A stretch of 64,000 bases of DNA from Aegilops tauschii subsp. strangulata (lineage: Eukaryota; Streptophyta; Magnoliopsida; Poales; Poaceae), in assembly GCF_002575655.3 (NCBI RefSeq), contig NC_053039.3, forward strand, positions 240,724,622 through 240,788,621, given 5' to 3'. This document shows, one piece after another, positions 23,461 to 34,064 of this stretch (positions are counted from its first letter, which is position 1; each line of letters begins with the position of its first letter). Made by a program: the position numbers and the translations under genes. The notes beneath the pieces are model-generated. The model was not told the DNA's origin, did no database searches, and saw only the letters and a list, made by a program, of their open reading frames with translations.

Positions 23461-24934
23461 AATTACACAGGAAGGTGCTTTTTGCACTGTTAGTGGAGAA
23501 TACTGACGCAGTGCAACAAGAGGTGACAATGTGCCTGTGGTAGCCTCATCACCTTCAGGTGGTTGTGGTTGTTCAATCATTTGGTCCATAGCTTGCTGAA
23601 ATTTTGAATTTGTAGATTAGTGTACCAGATAAGTTACTAATGAGAGAAAAACAAACAAAACAGGTTTCACGTTTATACATAACTTATTTTGGTGAACTAT
23701 TGTAATACATTAGTGAAAGGACATGCGGTGCCCCCATGTGTGGGTTTGGTAATTGATGACATTCTCTATGGACTAATGGTTGCATTGAGTTGTATTTGAA
23801 GGATTTGTCCATAGGCATTTCTTGAAGTCCATGTGTTGGTTTCAAGGAGTTTATGAGTTGACCAAGGTACTATTAAGGAATTATCCAAAGATTGGTCATG
23901 TGAGTGTTGAGCTTATTGCAAGCATGTCTTGAAGAAGAAGATTGTGTGGTCATTCATGTTTACCTTCAAGACATCATCCAAATGAAGAGAGTTGGAAAGA
24001 TTCAAGGTTGATCAAGACTAAGTCAAGAGTGAATCAAGTTGATCAACTCATAAAGCATAGAAGATGTACCGAGAGGGATCAAGTGATCCCGTGGTATGGT
24101 AAGCATTGTCCATTACGCTTTGTGTACTAACCCATGGTCTACGTGAGAGTTCTATGTGGGGTTAGGTTTCTTTCCATGGGCTTGCGTCAAGAGGAAGATA
24201 TCATACAACCCATGGAGAGGATGACATCAAGTGGTGGTCGTCATCAAGATCGCGGTGTGCAAGTTCAAGTGTAGCATCACGAAGATATCAAGTGCTTGAA
24301 GCTTGTCGTCCATTGTGGTGTCAATGGACCTGTGAAGATGTACCAAAGAGCGGCTCACCCATAGTGGAGTATGGGGGAGCAATCAACTAGTCTTCATCGA
24401 GCCAACGCAATCAAGAAAGGTGGTCCAACTTGAGGGAGTCAAGATCATCATCATCTAGCTCAAGTGGACTATGTGCAAGGCAAAGGTTTATCCTTGATAG
24501 GTTTTCTATTTTACCGATCTCATGGTGGTAGTTGGGAGACCGGGTTATAGGATCGTTTGCCGTACTATCAAGGGGGCTCTCTATGAGTAGCTTGATCGTA
24601 TCATTCATAGAGAGCTCAAACCATTGCATCCTTGCATCATCTTTATCGTTTCTTGTTTGGTTCTTCTCCTTGTGAGATTTAGAGCTTATGTTCATCTTGA
24701 TGACAAGCTCGAGTTCATCGAAAACGGAGTTCACATGCATCTTCTATGATGTTGTCGATGCTGGAGGTTATGCCAGTTCTTCTCTTTTGGAGGTTTCTCT
24801 CTGCTGTTGGATAGTATTTGTCATCTTCTATCCAACAAGCTTGAGTTTGCTCATTTCGGAGCTCATTTGGAGAAGTTATGGCATTTCAGGTTTTATTATT
24901 GCCATCTGCTTTGCTTGGACAGTTTTTCTGTGCT

Positions 24935-25425
24935 TAGGTGGTAGTACCGTCCGGTACCACGGTAGTACCGCTTAGGCGGTACTTCCGCTATGGTCTACCG
25001 TTACCACTACCACTTGGGATATTCTTTATGTGCAAGCTCCTGTTGCCTTTTTCCGTTTAGCGGCTGTCGGACAGAAGTAGCCCGGTAGTACCGCTTAAGC
25101 GGTACTTCCGCTTGCTACTACCGCTCCTAGTACCGCTTGCTCTCGAGGGGTGTGCTAGCTTCTGTTACCGTTGCAGCCTTTACGGTACTAGAGTGGTACT
25201 AGGACGGTAGTACCGCTTTGTGCGGTACCTCCATTCTGTCGCCTCTGTGTACCGTTGTTCCTTTGTACTAGATGGTCCTAAGAGGTTGTACAGCTGATGG
25301 ATGGACGGTAGTACCACTTCGGCGGCACTATAGCTCCAGCACTTCACGTACCCACTTTGTTAGTCCTGGAACTACCACATAAGCGGCAGTACCGCTCCTA
25401 GGAGCGGTAGTACCGCTTTACTGTA
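24935..25425. repeat. Cluster of GGTAGTACCGC / GCGGTACT motifs
   Basis: Inside the solo LTR, the word GGTAGTACCGC and its complement-like partner GCGGTACTTCCGC recur more than ten times. Adjacent words form short palindromes such as GTACCGCTTAGGCGGTAC and GTACCGCTTAAGCGGTAC. This gives many potential small hairpins. Confidence 0.8.
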
Positions 25426-25994
25426 GGCTGGGCTGATAACAGTTGGATTTCCCCCCTCATATAAAACGGGGTCTTCTTCCCCATTGAACCTTATCTATTG
25501 AGATCGCATTTGCCCCCCATTGTTGAGCTTCTTCGAGCTTGCTATCTCTCCATCCCTCCATGGATTCTTGCTAGTTTTGGGGGAAAGAGAGAGATCTAGA
25601 TCCACATTTCCACCAATCACTTTCTCCTCTATGTGAGGGGAACCCCTTGGATCTAGATCTTGGAGTTCTTGGTGTTCTCCTTCTTTTCTTCCTCTCATTT
25701 TCCTCCCTAGCATTAGTTGCTTTGGTGGGATTTGGGAGAGAAGGACTTGGGCACTCCGTGTGCCCTTGCCATTGCATTTGGTGCATCGGTTTGAGTTCTC
25801 CACGGTGATACGTGGAATTTACAAGTTGAGAAGTTTATTACTGTTGGGTGCTTGGTACCCTTGAGCTTGTTCCTCTTGGGTGCTTGGGCTCCCTAGACGG
25901 TTGGTGGTGTTCGGAGCTCAATCATTGCGGTGTAAAGTTTCGGGAAAGTGTCGGGGTCTCCAATTAGGTTGTGGAGATCACCCCGAGCAATTTG

Positions 25995-26100
25995 ACGGGT
26001 TTCAGTGACCGCCCCCAAGGGTTGCCAAAGTGTACGGGTTCGGTGACCGCCCCGAAGGGTTGCCATTTGTACGGGTTCGGTAACCGCCCTCAAGGGTCCC
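25995..26100 (+). repeat. Three tandem copies of a 37-39-bp unit
   Basis: Units starting acgggttt/acgggttc at 25995, 26034 and 26071 each contain (g/a)accgccc...aagggt. Differences are substitutions only plus a 2-bp length change. Lies near the 3' end of the solo LTR. Confidence 0.8.
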
Positions 26101-26833
26101 TTAGTGGAATCACGGCATCTTGCATTGTGTGAGGGCATGAGGAGATTACGGTGGCCCTAGCGGCTTCTTGAGGAGCATTGTGCCTCCACACCGCTCCAAA
26201 CGGAGATTAGCATCTGCAAGCGTGTGAACTTCGGGATACATCATCGTCTCTGCGTGCCTCGGTTATCTTACCCGCGCCCTTTACTTATGCACTTTACTTT
26301 GTGATAGCCATATTGTTTCTTGTCATATATCTTGCTCTCACTTAGTTGTTTATCTTGCTTAGCCTAAGTTATTGGTGCACATAGGCGAGCCTAGTTGTTG
26401 TAGGTTTTGTGCTTGACAAATTAACCACTAGGGTTATTCCGCTTTTGTTCAAGCCTCAACCGTAATTATTTTAAAGCGCCTATCCCCCCCCCTCTAGGCG
26501 ACATCGACGATCTTTCCATTAGCATGTATTGTAGTGCCAACTACATAATAAAATCACTTTCAGAACATATGTCCACGTAGCATGCCTACTGTATTGTCTA
26601 TTTCCTCACATTCATTGACATCTAAGGATAAAGAGACATGGTTTAAAGTAGGATGTGAAGGAAATATGCCCTAGAGGCAATAATGAAGTTGTTATTTATA
26701 TTTCCTTATATCATGATAAATGTTTATTATTCATGCTAGAATTGTATTAACCGGAAACTTAGTACATGTGTGAATACATAGACAAACAGAGTGTCACTAG
26801 TATGCCTCTACTTGACTAGCTCGTTGAATCAAG

Positions 26834-27726
26834 TGTCAGATTTCGGGTTCTGGCAAAACCCTCGAGGTTCGAACACTGGGGTGCGCACGAAGATTTTCCC
26901 CTACCTAATCACACCCTTAGCCTCACCATGATTTCGAAAGGCTAGCTAGACGAACTCGCAACACAAGAGACACAAGGTTTATACTGGTTCGGGCCACCGT
27001 TGTGGTGTAATACCCTACTCCAGTGTGGTGGTGGTGGATTGCCTCTTGGGCTGGTGATGAACAGCCCAAGGGGAAGAACAGCCTCCTGAGGAGAGGTGTT
27101 CTTGTGCTCGGTGTATGTGTTTTTGGGTGAGGATGGCTCAAGATGCCCCCATCCTACTATGGTGGCTAGTCCTATTTATAGAGGCCCTGGTCCTCCTCCC
27201 AAATATTGAGCGGGAAGGGAGCCAACAACGGCAAATTTGAAAGGGGACAGCTAGTACAAGCTATCCTGACAAAAGTAGTCTTCGCCTGCCAAAGGCTCTG
27301 ATGGTGACGCCGTCTTGGGCTCCACGGTGACCTCCGTCCTGCCGTCCTGCTGGTCTTGGTCTCGTTGCACCGATATGGAAACCTTTGCCTGATGCCTCGG
27401 TACTCCTCGCATGCGCTTGCCTCCTTAGCACCAAAGAGGAAACAAGGACACTGTGCGCTCTGGCGCCCGCCTGGTCTTGGTCGTCATGGCTGACGTCGTA
27501 GGAACCTCGCGAGGTTCGCCTTGCCTTGATCTCTCCGCCCCTCGCGAGCCAGCCTGGTGAGGCCGCTCTCGAGGATGTCTTGTGTCGTTCGCCTTGTGAG
27601 GCTTGGCCCCTCGTGACGGTCTTGAATGCTTGTTGGTGAAGACGGGCCGTACTGGGCCTCGAGTGGAGCCATGCCGCGGGCCGCACGCAGGCAAGTCTGG
27701 GGACCCCCGTTCCCAGAACACCGACA
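26834..27726 (-). repeat. 3' LTR of the non-autonomous element (893 bp)
   Basis: Plus strand TGTCAGATTTCGGG to CAGAACACCGACA. The minus-strand TATA box is TATAAATAGG (plus 27171-27180). Same length as its partner. Confidence 0.92.
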
Positions 27727-28015
27727 GTAGCCCCCAGGCCCAAGGCGCGCTCGGACTTGGCTTCGAGGCGAAGCCAAAATGCAAGTGCGGAGCGCCGCGG
27801 GCCCCAACAGCCCGCGGCCTTGGTCGACGCGTGGCGACTGACTGGACGTGGGCGTCCCCGCTTCCCCACGCAGCCTTGAAATCCGCCTGGCTAGGCGGCC
27901 ACGACATCCTACACAGTTATTTCCCCATTGCTGGCAACGCGCTCCCCAACTTCCTCGCTTCCTCGTACCTCTGCTTCCTCTTCCAATCTGACTCGAGCTC
28001 AGCCTCTCAATCGCC

Positions 28016-31000
28016 ATGGCGCCGAACCGGGCGGAGAAAGGGAAGAAGCCCTTGTCCTCAGCCAGCTCACTTCCGGCCGTCGAGCCCGCCGTCGGCCGAT
28101 CGCGGGTGCTCAACCAGGAGGCCATGGATAAGGTCTGCCCTGTGCTTTCTACCAGCTTCAATGAATGGGGAGGGACGGTGGCCTGGCCTGCATCCCAAGC
28201 CTCCATTGATAGGACGACCACTGAGGTCTAGTTCTTCGTCGACGCCCTGTGGGCTGGTCTGGTTCCTCCCTTCTCCACCTTCTTCGATGCCGTGCTTTCC
28301 CATTATCAGATCCATATGCTGCATCTTGATCCCCAATCAGTCACCCTTCTCGCCGTCTTCGCCTTCGTCTGCGAGGCCATAGTGGGCATTGCTCCTTCTG
28401 TGGCCCTCTTGCGCCATTTCTTCTCGCTGCACCTGACCGACCCCCGACAGTGCTCGGGGTGCCTGAGCTTCCAGGCCGTGGCGGCGACAGCCGGCTCAGG
28501 GATTGACTTCGATCTCCCGCCGTCTACGAGCGAGTTTCGAATGCGGTGGGTGTATGTTGATGTCAGAGTACTCAGTCCCCTGCTCTCGCCTCCGTCGTCC
28601 CCCGCCATCCCCAGCTCCGGCTGGGGTCACGAGGAGCTCGTGAGCTCCCGTCTCTCTTTCCTCTGGTTCCGGCTGAGGAGGCTGAAGGATCTTGGTGTGA
28701 CCACGCCCATGGTGATGAAGGAGTTCATCCGGCGCCGTATCGCCCCACTCCAGCGCCATTCCCAACCGATGTGGACTCTGACAGGCGACCAAGATCGTAT
28801 GACGCTTCAGGAGTCGGGGCTTCCGGCCGAGGCACGAAGGATGGTGCTCGAAGTCTTGGACGGTGACCCCTCGCCGGGTGATTTGTCGCAGGGGGGTAGT
28901 TGCTTGTACAACTACTCGAACAGGGTGGAGTTCGTGGTGCAGATGCCCCCCTTCGATGAATGGGGGCTGCGTCCAGTCGGCCTTGTGGGACCTCGTGAGA
29001 ATCCCGTCACCGTGATTCCTCTCCTTGTTGCCGGCGCTGAGCCTGCCCCAAGAGTGGACGCAGGGAGGCAGGCACTTCTAGAGGCCGGAGGCGCGGGTGC
29101 TGAGGCGTTGATGCCACCTGAGGCTCCCGAGGCGTCATCCTCGGGAACCCGTGATTCTCATCCTGGGGTGGCAACTGAGAGGGTGATGCAGCCCGCTGCT
29201 CCTGAGGCCTCGGCAGGTCGTCGCGAGGCGGAGCCTGACAGCTCTATTCAGGCTGGCGCTCCCAGGTCGTCTCCTTGGGTGCTTCACCCGCCGCGCACCA
29301 TGCTGGTTGCCACGTACAATGCTTGGGCTGGTTCCACGTGGACTTCGAGGCGCTCCGTAAGAGGAAGGGGTCTCCAAGCTGCAGCAGTAGCACTGTCCGG
29401 CCGTTGAAGCATAGGAAGTACATCGCCATAGATGAGTAAGTACCTTATCTTTGTAATTCTTCGAGTGCTGCTTCCCTTTCTGACGACGGCTCTTCAGGAT
29501 CCCTTCTGCCAAGGCTGTGGAGCCTCCTGAGGAGCAACTTCCTCTTGCCTCATCTTCCTCGCTAGCCTTGAGCGCCCCAAGCCGGCGTGGGGTCAGCTGA
29601 AGAGGCAAGCCTGCCTACAACGCGCCTCGGGCCCGTGCCCTTGCCACCTCTCCTCCGTGGCCTTGCTTGGAGCGCGGCCGGCATGCCAAGGGCTCCTCCT
29701 CTGGTCGTGGACGGCGGTTGGATGGCTTCGATCTTGGGCTCCTCCTGAAGCAACGAGTCTGCAGCTACCTGGGCCCCTCGCAAGGCCTGGCTGGAGGCCG
29801 AGGGGACGCCAGCCCTTTGCCCCCTGCTGAGAGGGGGTGAGCCGCTCCGGACCACGTCGGCAGATCCCGAGGCGGGGGACGGCATCGGCCGCGCGCTTAG
29901 GTTTGCGCACGGACGAAGCGTCATCTGCCACGAGCTTTTCCAGGAGGCAATGGGCGCGATGAACCGGCTCGGTGGGGAACTCGCTGATGTAGACGCGCGC
30001 CTCGAGGCCGAGGGTCTTCGGCTGATGGAGGAGCGGCGCAAGCTGAAGGTGGCCATCAACCTCGCGCACCACCAGCGCGAGCTTGACAATGCGAAGGCCG
30101 AGGCGTCTCTTGCGACCTCGCGTGAGGCCTGCTCCCGAGCCTTGGAAGAAGCCCGAGAAGCCGACCGCCGCCGCGAGATCGCCGAGAAACGCGCGTGGGA
30201 GCTCCAGGACTGGAGCGCCTCCTTGGAGCGGCAGGTGGAGGCGCGCCAAGCCGCCCTTGCGTCGATGAGAGGGATGCCTGCCGAGGAGGAAGAGATCCTG
30301 AAGCGCGAGTAAGCGCTGGCGCTGGAAGCCATGGAGCGCAACCTCGAGTTTGAGCGGTTGGAGATGAGGGACCGCCAGGTTGCTCTAGCGGAGGATGGCA
30401 TCGGCGAGCGCGAGGCCCGGGCTCAGGAGGGTGTCAATCGCCCCGTGGCCGAGGCTCGCGCGGATCTTGTGGGTAGGTACTTCTTGAAGCTGAAGCTCAT
30501 GGAGGCCGAGGCTGCGGGCAGGACTGCTGCCCTCAAGTCTAGGCTGACTGAGGCGGAACGGCGCGAGGAGGCCGCCGCAGCCGCCCTGGTCTCGGCGCGG
30601 GCTGAGTTGGCCTCTGCCCGCACCGAGCTGCTTCCTCTTCGGCAGCGGGTCGCCAACGCCGAGTCCCTCGCGCAGCAGAGCAGGGAGGAAGTGCTTCAGC
30701 GGCGGACGCTGGAGCGCGTGCACGCCCCCATGCTCCAAGACCTCAGGGTCAGGGCCAACACGGCCCTGGGCTACATCTGCGACGAGAATGCCCCTCATCC
30801 CCACATGAACGACTACGCCAGCCACCTCCGCTTCTTCACTGACGTGGTGACGCGTCGGAGAATTGTTCCGAGAGGGCTCGCCAGCTTGTTGAAGAGTGGA
30901 GCCGCGGCCTGCTTGGACGTGCGTTCTGCCGCGTCTTCAGCCATCTCCAAAACATCGATCCAAACTTTGATTTTGACGCCGCCATCGCTCCCGTACCCGA

Positions 31001-31232
31001 GGCCATCCGGGGTGACCTGGTGCGATGGGTGGAAGATAATGTGGACGCGCTGGTCAGGGCCTTCACTTCCGACGATGATGCGGTGGTGGTCGCGGCGGAC
31101 GAAGGCGACGTGGTCGACGACGGCGAGGGCGGTGCTGGTGGCGGTGACGGGGACGCCAGCGATGGCGACGACGACGCCAGCGACGCGTCTGAAGGCGACC
31201 TGGGGGACGCTATGAGCGACATGTCCGATTGA
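28016..31232 (+). pseudogene. Antisense accessory gene (PF04195-like domain plus coiled coil), with intron
   Basis: Starts MAPNRAEKGKKPLSSASS (28016). After one in-frame TAG (28229-28231) the same frame gives FFDAVLSHYQIHMLHLDPQS and LRHFFSLHLTDPRQ, the N-terminal domain typical of 'putative gypsy type transposon' proteins. Residues near 29400 read RPLKHRKYIAIDE and meet a GT donor; a 62-bp GT-AG intron is inferred at 29436-29497. After a more degraded stretch, a long coiled coil runs from about 29950 (ELADVDARLEAEGLRLMEER...) through a TAA (30310-30312) to about 30850. A one-base shift there leads into ENCSERARQLVEEWSRGLLG and an Asp/Gly-rich acidic end (...SDMSD, stop 31232). Function is unknown; it is opposite to the LTR polarity. 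Confidence 0.75.
29436..29497 (+). other. Inferred GT-AG intron (62 bp) of the antisense gene
   Basis: Donor GATGA/GTAAGTACC and acceptor CTCTTCAG/G with a pyrimidine-rich stretch before it. Removing it joins ...KYIAIDE with ..PSAKAVEPPEEQLPLASS in a continuous frame. It is short for a plant intron. Inference from sequence only. Confidence 0.5.
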
Positions 31233-32238
31233 ACCCGTGCTTCCCTGTTGTTTATCCTGCATGCTAAAACTCGGGCATGGCCCTAGAGGTTGTAAGAGCA
31301 TTTTGGGAGGGGAAGCCCCTCGTGCAAACAAATTGCCGTCTCTATTTCTTAGGCCAAGCTGAATATATGTCTTCATTAACCCGTGAACCCTGCGGCGAGT
31401 TTGCAGTTGTAATTTACCTTAGCCCGAGCAGGCCCTGAGCTGGCCTATGAGGTCGCGAGTTTCTGAGGAGCCTGTGAGGAGCTTGCCGTTCTACCCGAGG
31501 GGGCCTCATGAGAAGCAAGCACCAGTCACGGCAGGGCATGCGGGCAGCACTCGCGTGCTATGCCCAGCCCCCGCTCGCGAGTAAGGGGGAGGCAGCAGGT
31601 GCAGACTCTGAATGATGGCAGGAACCAAATTACATGAAATCGCACGAACGAGAAAAGGCACCCCCCGCACACACCAATGAAAATTCAACTTCGACTTAAA
31701 TCCAAAGCCAGAAAGCAGGGCTACAGAAAAGAGGTTAAAAGCAAATGGCCGCGTCCGGCGCCTAGTCTAGCCTTCTTGTCTTCTCACCAGCGCGGAGCTA
31801 AGTGCTGCCACTAGGACGTGGGAGGGAGCCCCCGAGGCCCAAGGGCGGCGCTCCTGAGGCTCCGGGGCGTGTACAGCCCCACTCATTATTACGTGAGAGT
31901 GTCACGAGCGGAGACCTTCACAGGCGCGAGCCTTACTTCATATCGCCAGACGAGGGCCCCGCCTTGCGCCGCCCTCGACCACCGTTGGGGGCGATCGGAA
32001 ACCAGGATGTCACCAAGGGGCAAAGGGGACGCCAGCGGCGCCCTCGGTGACCATGGGTCCTCTGTCGGGGGGAAGGCTCTCCTGCGCCTCCCCGGTAGAG
32101 GGCCTACCTCCGGGGGACTCCCAGCTCCGTGCATCGCGGGGAGGGGCCTTGCTCCCGGCCCCTCTCCTGCGGCCCCCAGTGCGCTCCTCCTGGTGGAAGG
32201 GAAGCTGCCGAGCTAGGGCCGCCATCCGCTGCTGTGAC
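31233..32238. other. Space between convergent frames of the non-autonomous element
   Basis: About 1 kb between the plus-strand accessory gene and the minus-strand gag-like frame. Probable 3' untranslated region of both; no domain seen. Confidence 0.5.
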
Positions 32239-33099
32239 CTAACCCTCCTGCGACCCATGGTTAGCATAAGCTTGCTCCTGAGAAATTAGTGATACTCTGT
32301 AGCTGTTGTTGCCGGCGCGGTTGGCGAGGCTCCCGGGAGGCTCCTGGAAGGTCTCAGCTTCTGGCGCCTCCTCCTCCCAGCCCGGCCCGAGGAACGAGCC
32401 AGGGTCATCTTCCAGCATGTACTCCTGGTCCACCATGCGGGGCATGTAGGCCTCCAAGGCAGTCGCCTCAAAGACCTCGCCGTAGTGCCCCACGCTCCAC
32501 GTTGCCCGGCCCAGTGCGCCGCCCTGAGGATGGTAGGGCGGCATCGCGCCGGGGCTGTAGGTGGCAATGCTCATACCCGCGCTTATTGGGGGTGGCGCGG
32601 GTGCGATTGGGCGTCCGGTGCCGTTGGTCCCGCCGGTGTCGATGAAGCCCAAGGGTGCGCCTGGGGGCACGCAGGCGCGGCGGGGCCCGCCATGCGATTC
32701 GGCTGCGGCCTGAGGTGCAAGAAGGGAGTAGAAGGGTGGTGCTCCCGAGGCCGCGGCGTCCAGGAGCTCGGCGACGCGCTCCAGCAACGCATCCTAGCCG
32801 CTCTCCATCAACCGGCATCGCAGCAGCTCCCTGGCCACTGTGAGCGCGGCCCTCATGTTCGCTTCTTCCCACCGGGTGTGCGGCGCGGTGGCCGCGGCGT
32901 GGCTTGAGGCCCTTGCAGCTGCCTGCGCTTGTCGTGGGGTGAGGGTGGGCGGCGTGTGACCGCGCCGCCCTTTCCCCACAGCGTTTGGCGGTGCGCATGC
33001 TGCCTGGGGCGTGGGGCTGAGGTCTTCTTGGGCAGGCGGTGCCGCCCGGGCCGGCCAAGCTGCCCAGCGGTCGGCATTGGTCCTCGGGTTGTCGGACAT
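32239..33099 (-). pseudogene. Gag-like N-terminal frame of the non-autonomous element
   Basis: Starts MSDNPRTNADRWAAWPARAA (33099), only 72 bp inside the primer-site end of the 5' LTR, as expected for gag. After a TAG (32796-32794) the same frame continues MLERVAELLDAAASGAPPFY to QEQAYANHGSQEG (32239). It is rich in Ala/Pro/Gly, contains no capsid signature that I can verify, and has no zinc knuckle. I infer a degenerate gag leader from position and strand; an unrelated accessory frame is possible. Confidence 0.55.
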
Positions 33100-33171
33100 T
33101 GGAACCGCGTAGTGTCGGCGGATGAACTGGTGGAAGGAAAACTCCGGCGCACCCCTACCTGGCGCGCCAAA

Positions 33172-34064
33172 TGTCGGATTTCGGGTTCCGGCAAAACCCT
33201 CGAGGTTCGAACACTGGGGTGCACACGAAGATTTCCCCCTACCTAATCACGCCCTCAACCTCACCGTGATCTCGAAAGGCTAGCTAGACGAACTCGCAAC
33301 ACAAGAGACACAAGCTTTATACTGGTTCGGGCCACCGTTGTGGTGTAATACCCTACTCCAGTGTGGTGGTGGTGGATTGCCTCTTGGGCTGGTGATGAAC
33401 AGTACAAGGGGAAGAACAGCCTCCTGAGGAGAGGTGTTCTTATGCTCGGTGAATGTGTTTTTGGGTGAGGATGGCTCAAGATGCCCCCCTCCTACTATGG
33501 TGGCTAGTCCTATTGATAGAGGCCCTGGTCCTCCTCCCAAATATTGAGCGAGAAGGGAGCCAACAACGACTAATTTGAAAGGGGACAACTAGTACAAGCT
33601 ATCCTGACAAAAGTAGTCTTCGCCTGCCAAAAGCTCTGATGGTGACGCCGTCTTGGGCTCCAAAGTGACCTCCGTCCTGCCATCCTGCTGGTCTTGGTCT
33701 CGTTGCACCGATATGGAAACCTTTGCCTGATGCCTCGGTACTCCTCGCCTGCGCTTGCCTCCTTAGCACCAAAGAGGAAACGAGGACACTATGCTCTCTG
33801 GCGCCCGCCTGGTCTTGGTCGTCATGGCTGACGTCGTAGGAACCTCACGAGGTTCGCCTTGCCTTGATCTCTCTGCCCCTCGCGAGCCAGCCTGGTGAGG
33901 CCGCTCCCGAGGAGGTCTTGTGTCGTCCGCCTCGCGAGGCTTGGCCCCTCGCGAGGGTCTTGAATGCTTGTTGGTGAAGACGGGCCGTACTGGGCCTCGA
34001 GTGGAGCCACCCCGCGGGCCGCAGGCAGGCAAGTCTGGGGAACCCCGTTCCCAGAACGCCGACA
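33172..34064 (-). repeat. 5' (promoter) LTR of the non-autonomous element (893 bp)
   Basis: Plus strand TGTCGGATTTCGGG to CAGAACGCCGACA. The position equivalent to the TATA box of the other LTR reads TATCAATAGG on the minus strand (plus about 33509-33518), i.e. the TATA core is mutated in the copy that would drive transcription. Confidence 0.92.

Larger units (their letters stand above)
23714..26517 (+). repeat. Solo LTR (~2.8 kb) of a TGAAAGG..CTTTCC family
   Basis: The unit begins TGAAAGGACATG and ends GACGATCTTTCC. ATTAG flanks it on both sides (23709-23713 and 26518-26522). Strictly, the canonical terminal CA is disturbed: either the last base of the LTR has been lost, or the LTR ends CCA and the right repeat is TTAGC. 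No primer site, polypurine tract or gag/pol is present, so I read it as a solo LTR produced by LTR-LTR recombination. It lies in CACTA ORF1. Strand is assigned from the typical LTR end just before the usual primer site in related elements. Confidence 0.7.
26834..34064 (-). mobile_element. Non-autonomous LTR retrotransposon with antisense gene (7231 bp)
   Basis: Two 893-bp LTRs (26834-27726, 33172-34064) and a 5-bp duplication TCAAG (26829-26833, 34065-34069) define it exactly. Minus polarity is shown by the primer-site-like TTTGGCGCGCCAGGTAGGGG next to the right LTR (33171 downward), the polypurine GCCTGGGGGCTAC next to the left LTR (27739-27727), and a TATA box on the minus strand of the LTR. 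The 5.4-kb interior holds a gag-like frame on minus and a larger gene on plus. No protease, RT, RNase H or integrase was found, so it must have depended on proteins in trans. By eye I count about 40 substitutions and no indels between the LTRs. Confidence 0.9.

Noticed and set aside
27261..28221. Long overlapping open frames on both strands
   Set aside because: They straddle the LTR and its interior, are composition-driven (GC-rich), and cross an element boundary at 27726.
29562..30401. Long minus-strand open frame (279 codons) opposite the coiled coil
   Set aside because: It is the antisense shadow of a GC-rich coiled-coil gene; Ser/Arg/Ala-rich without domain.
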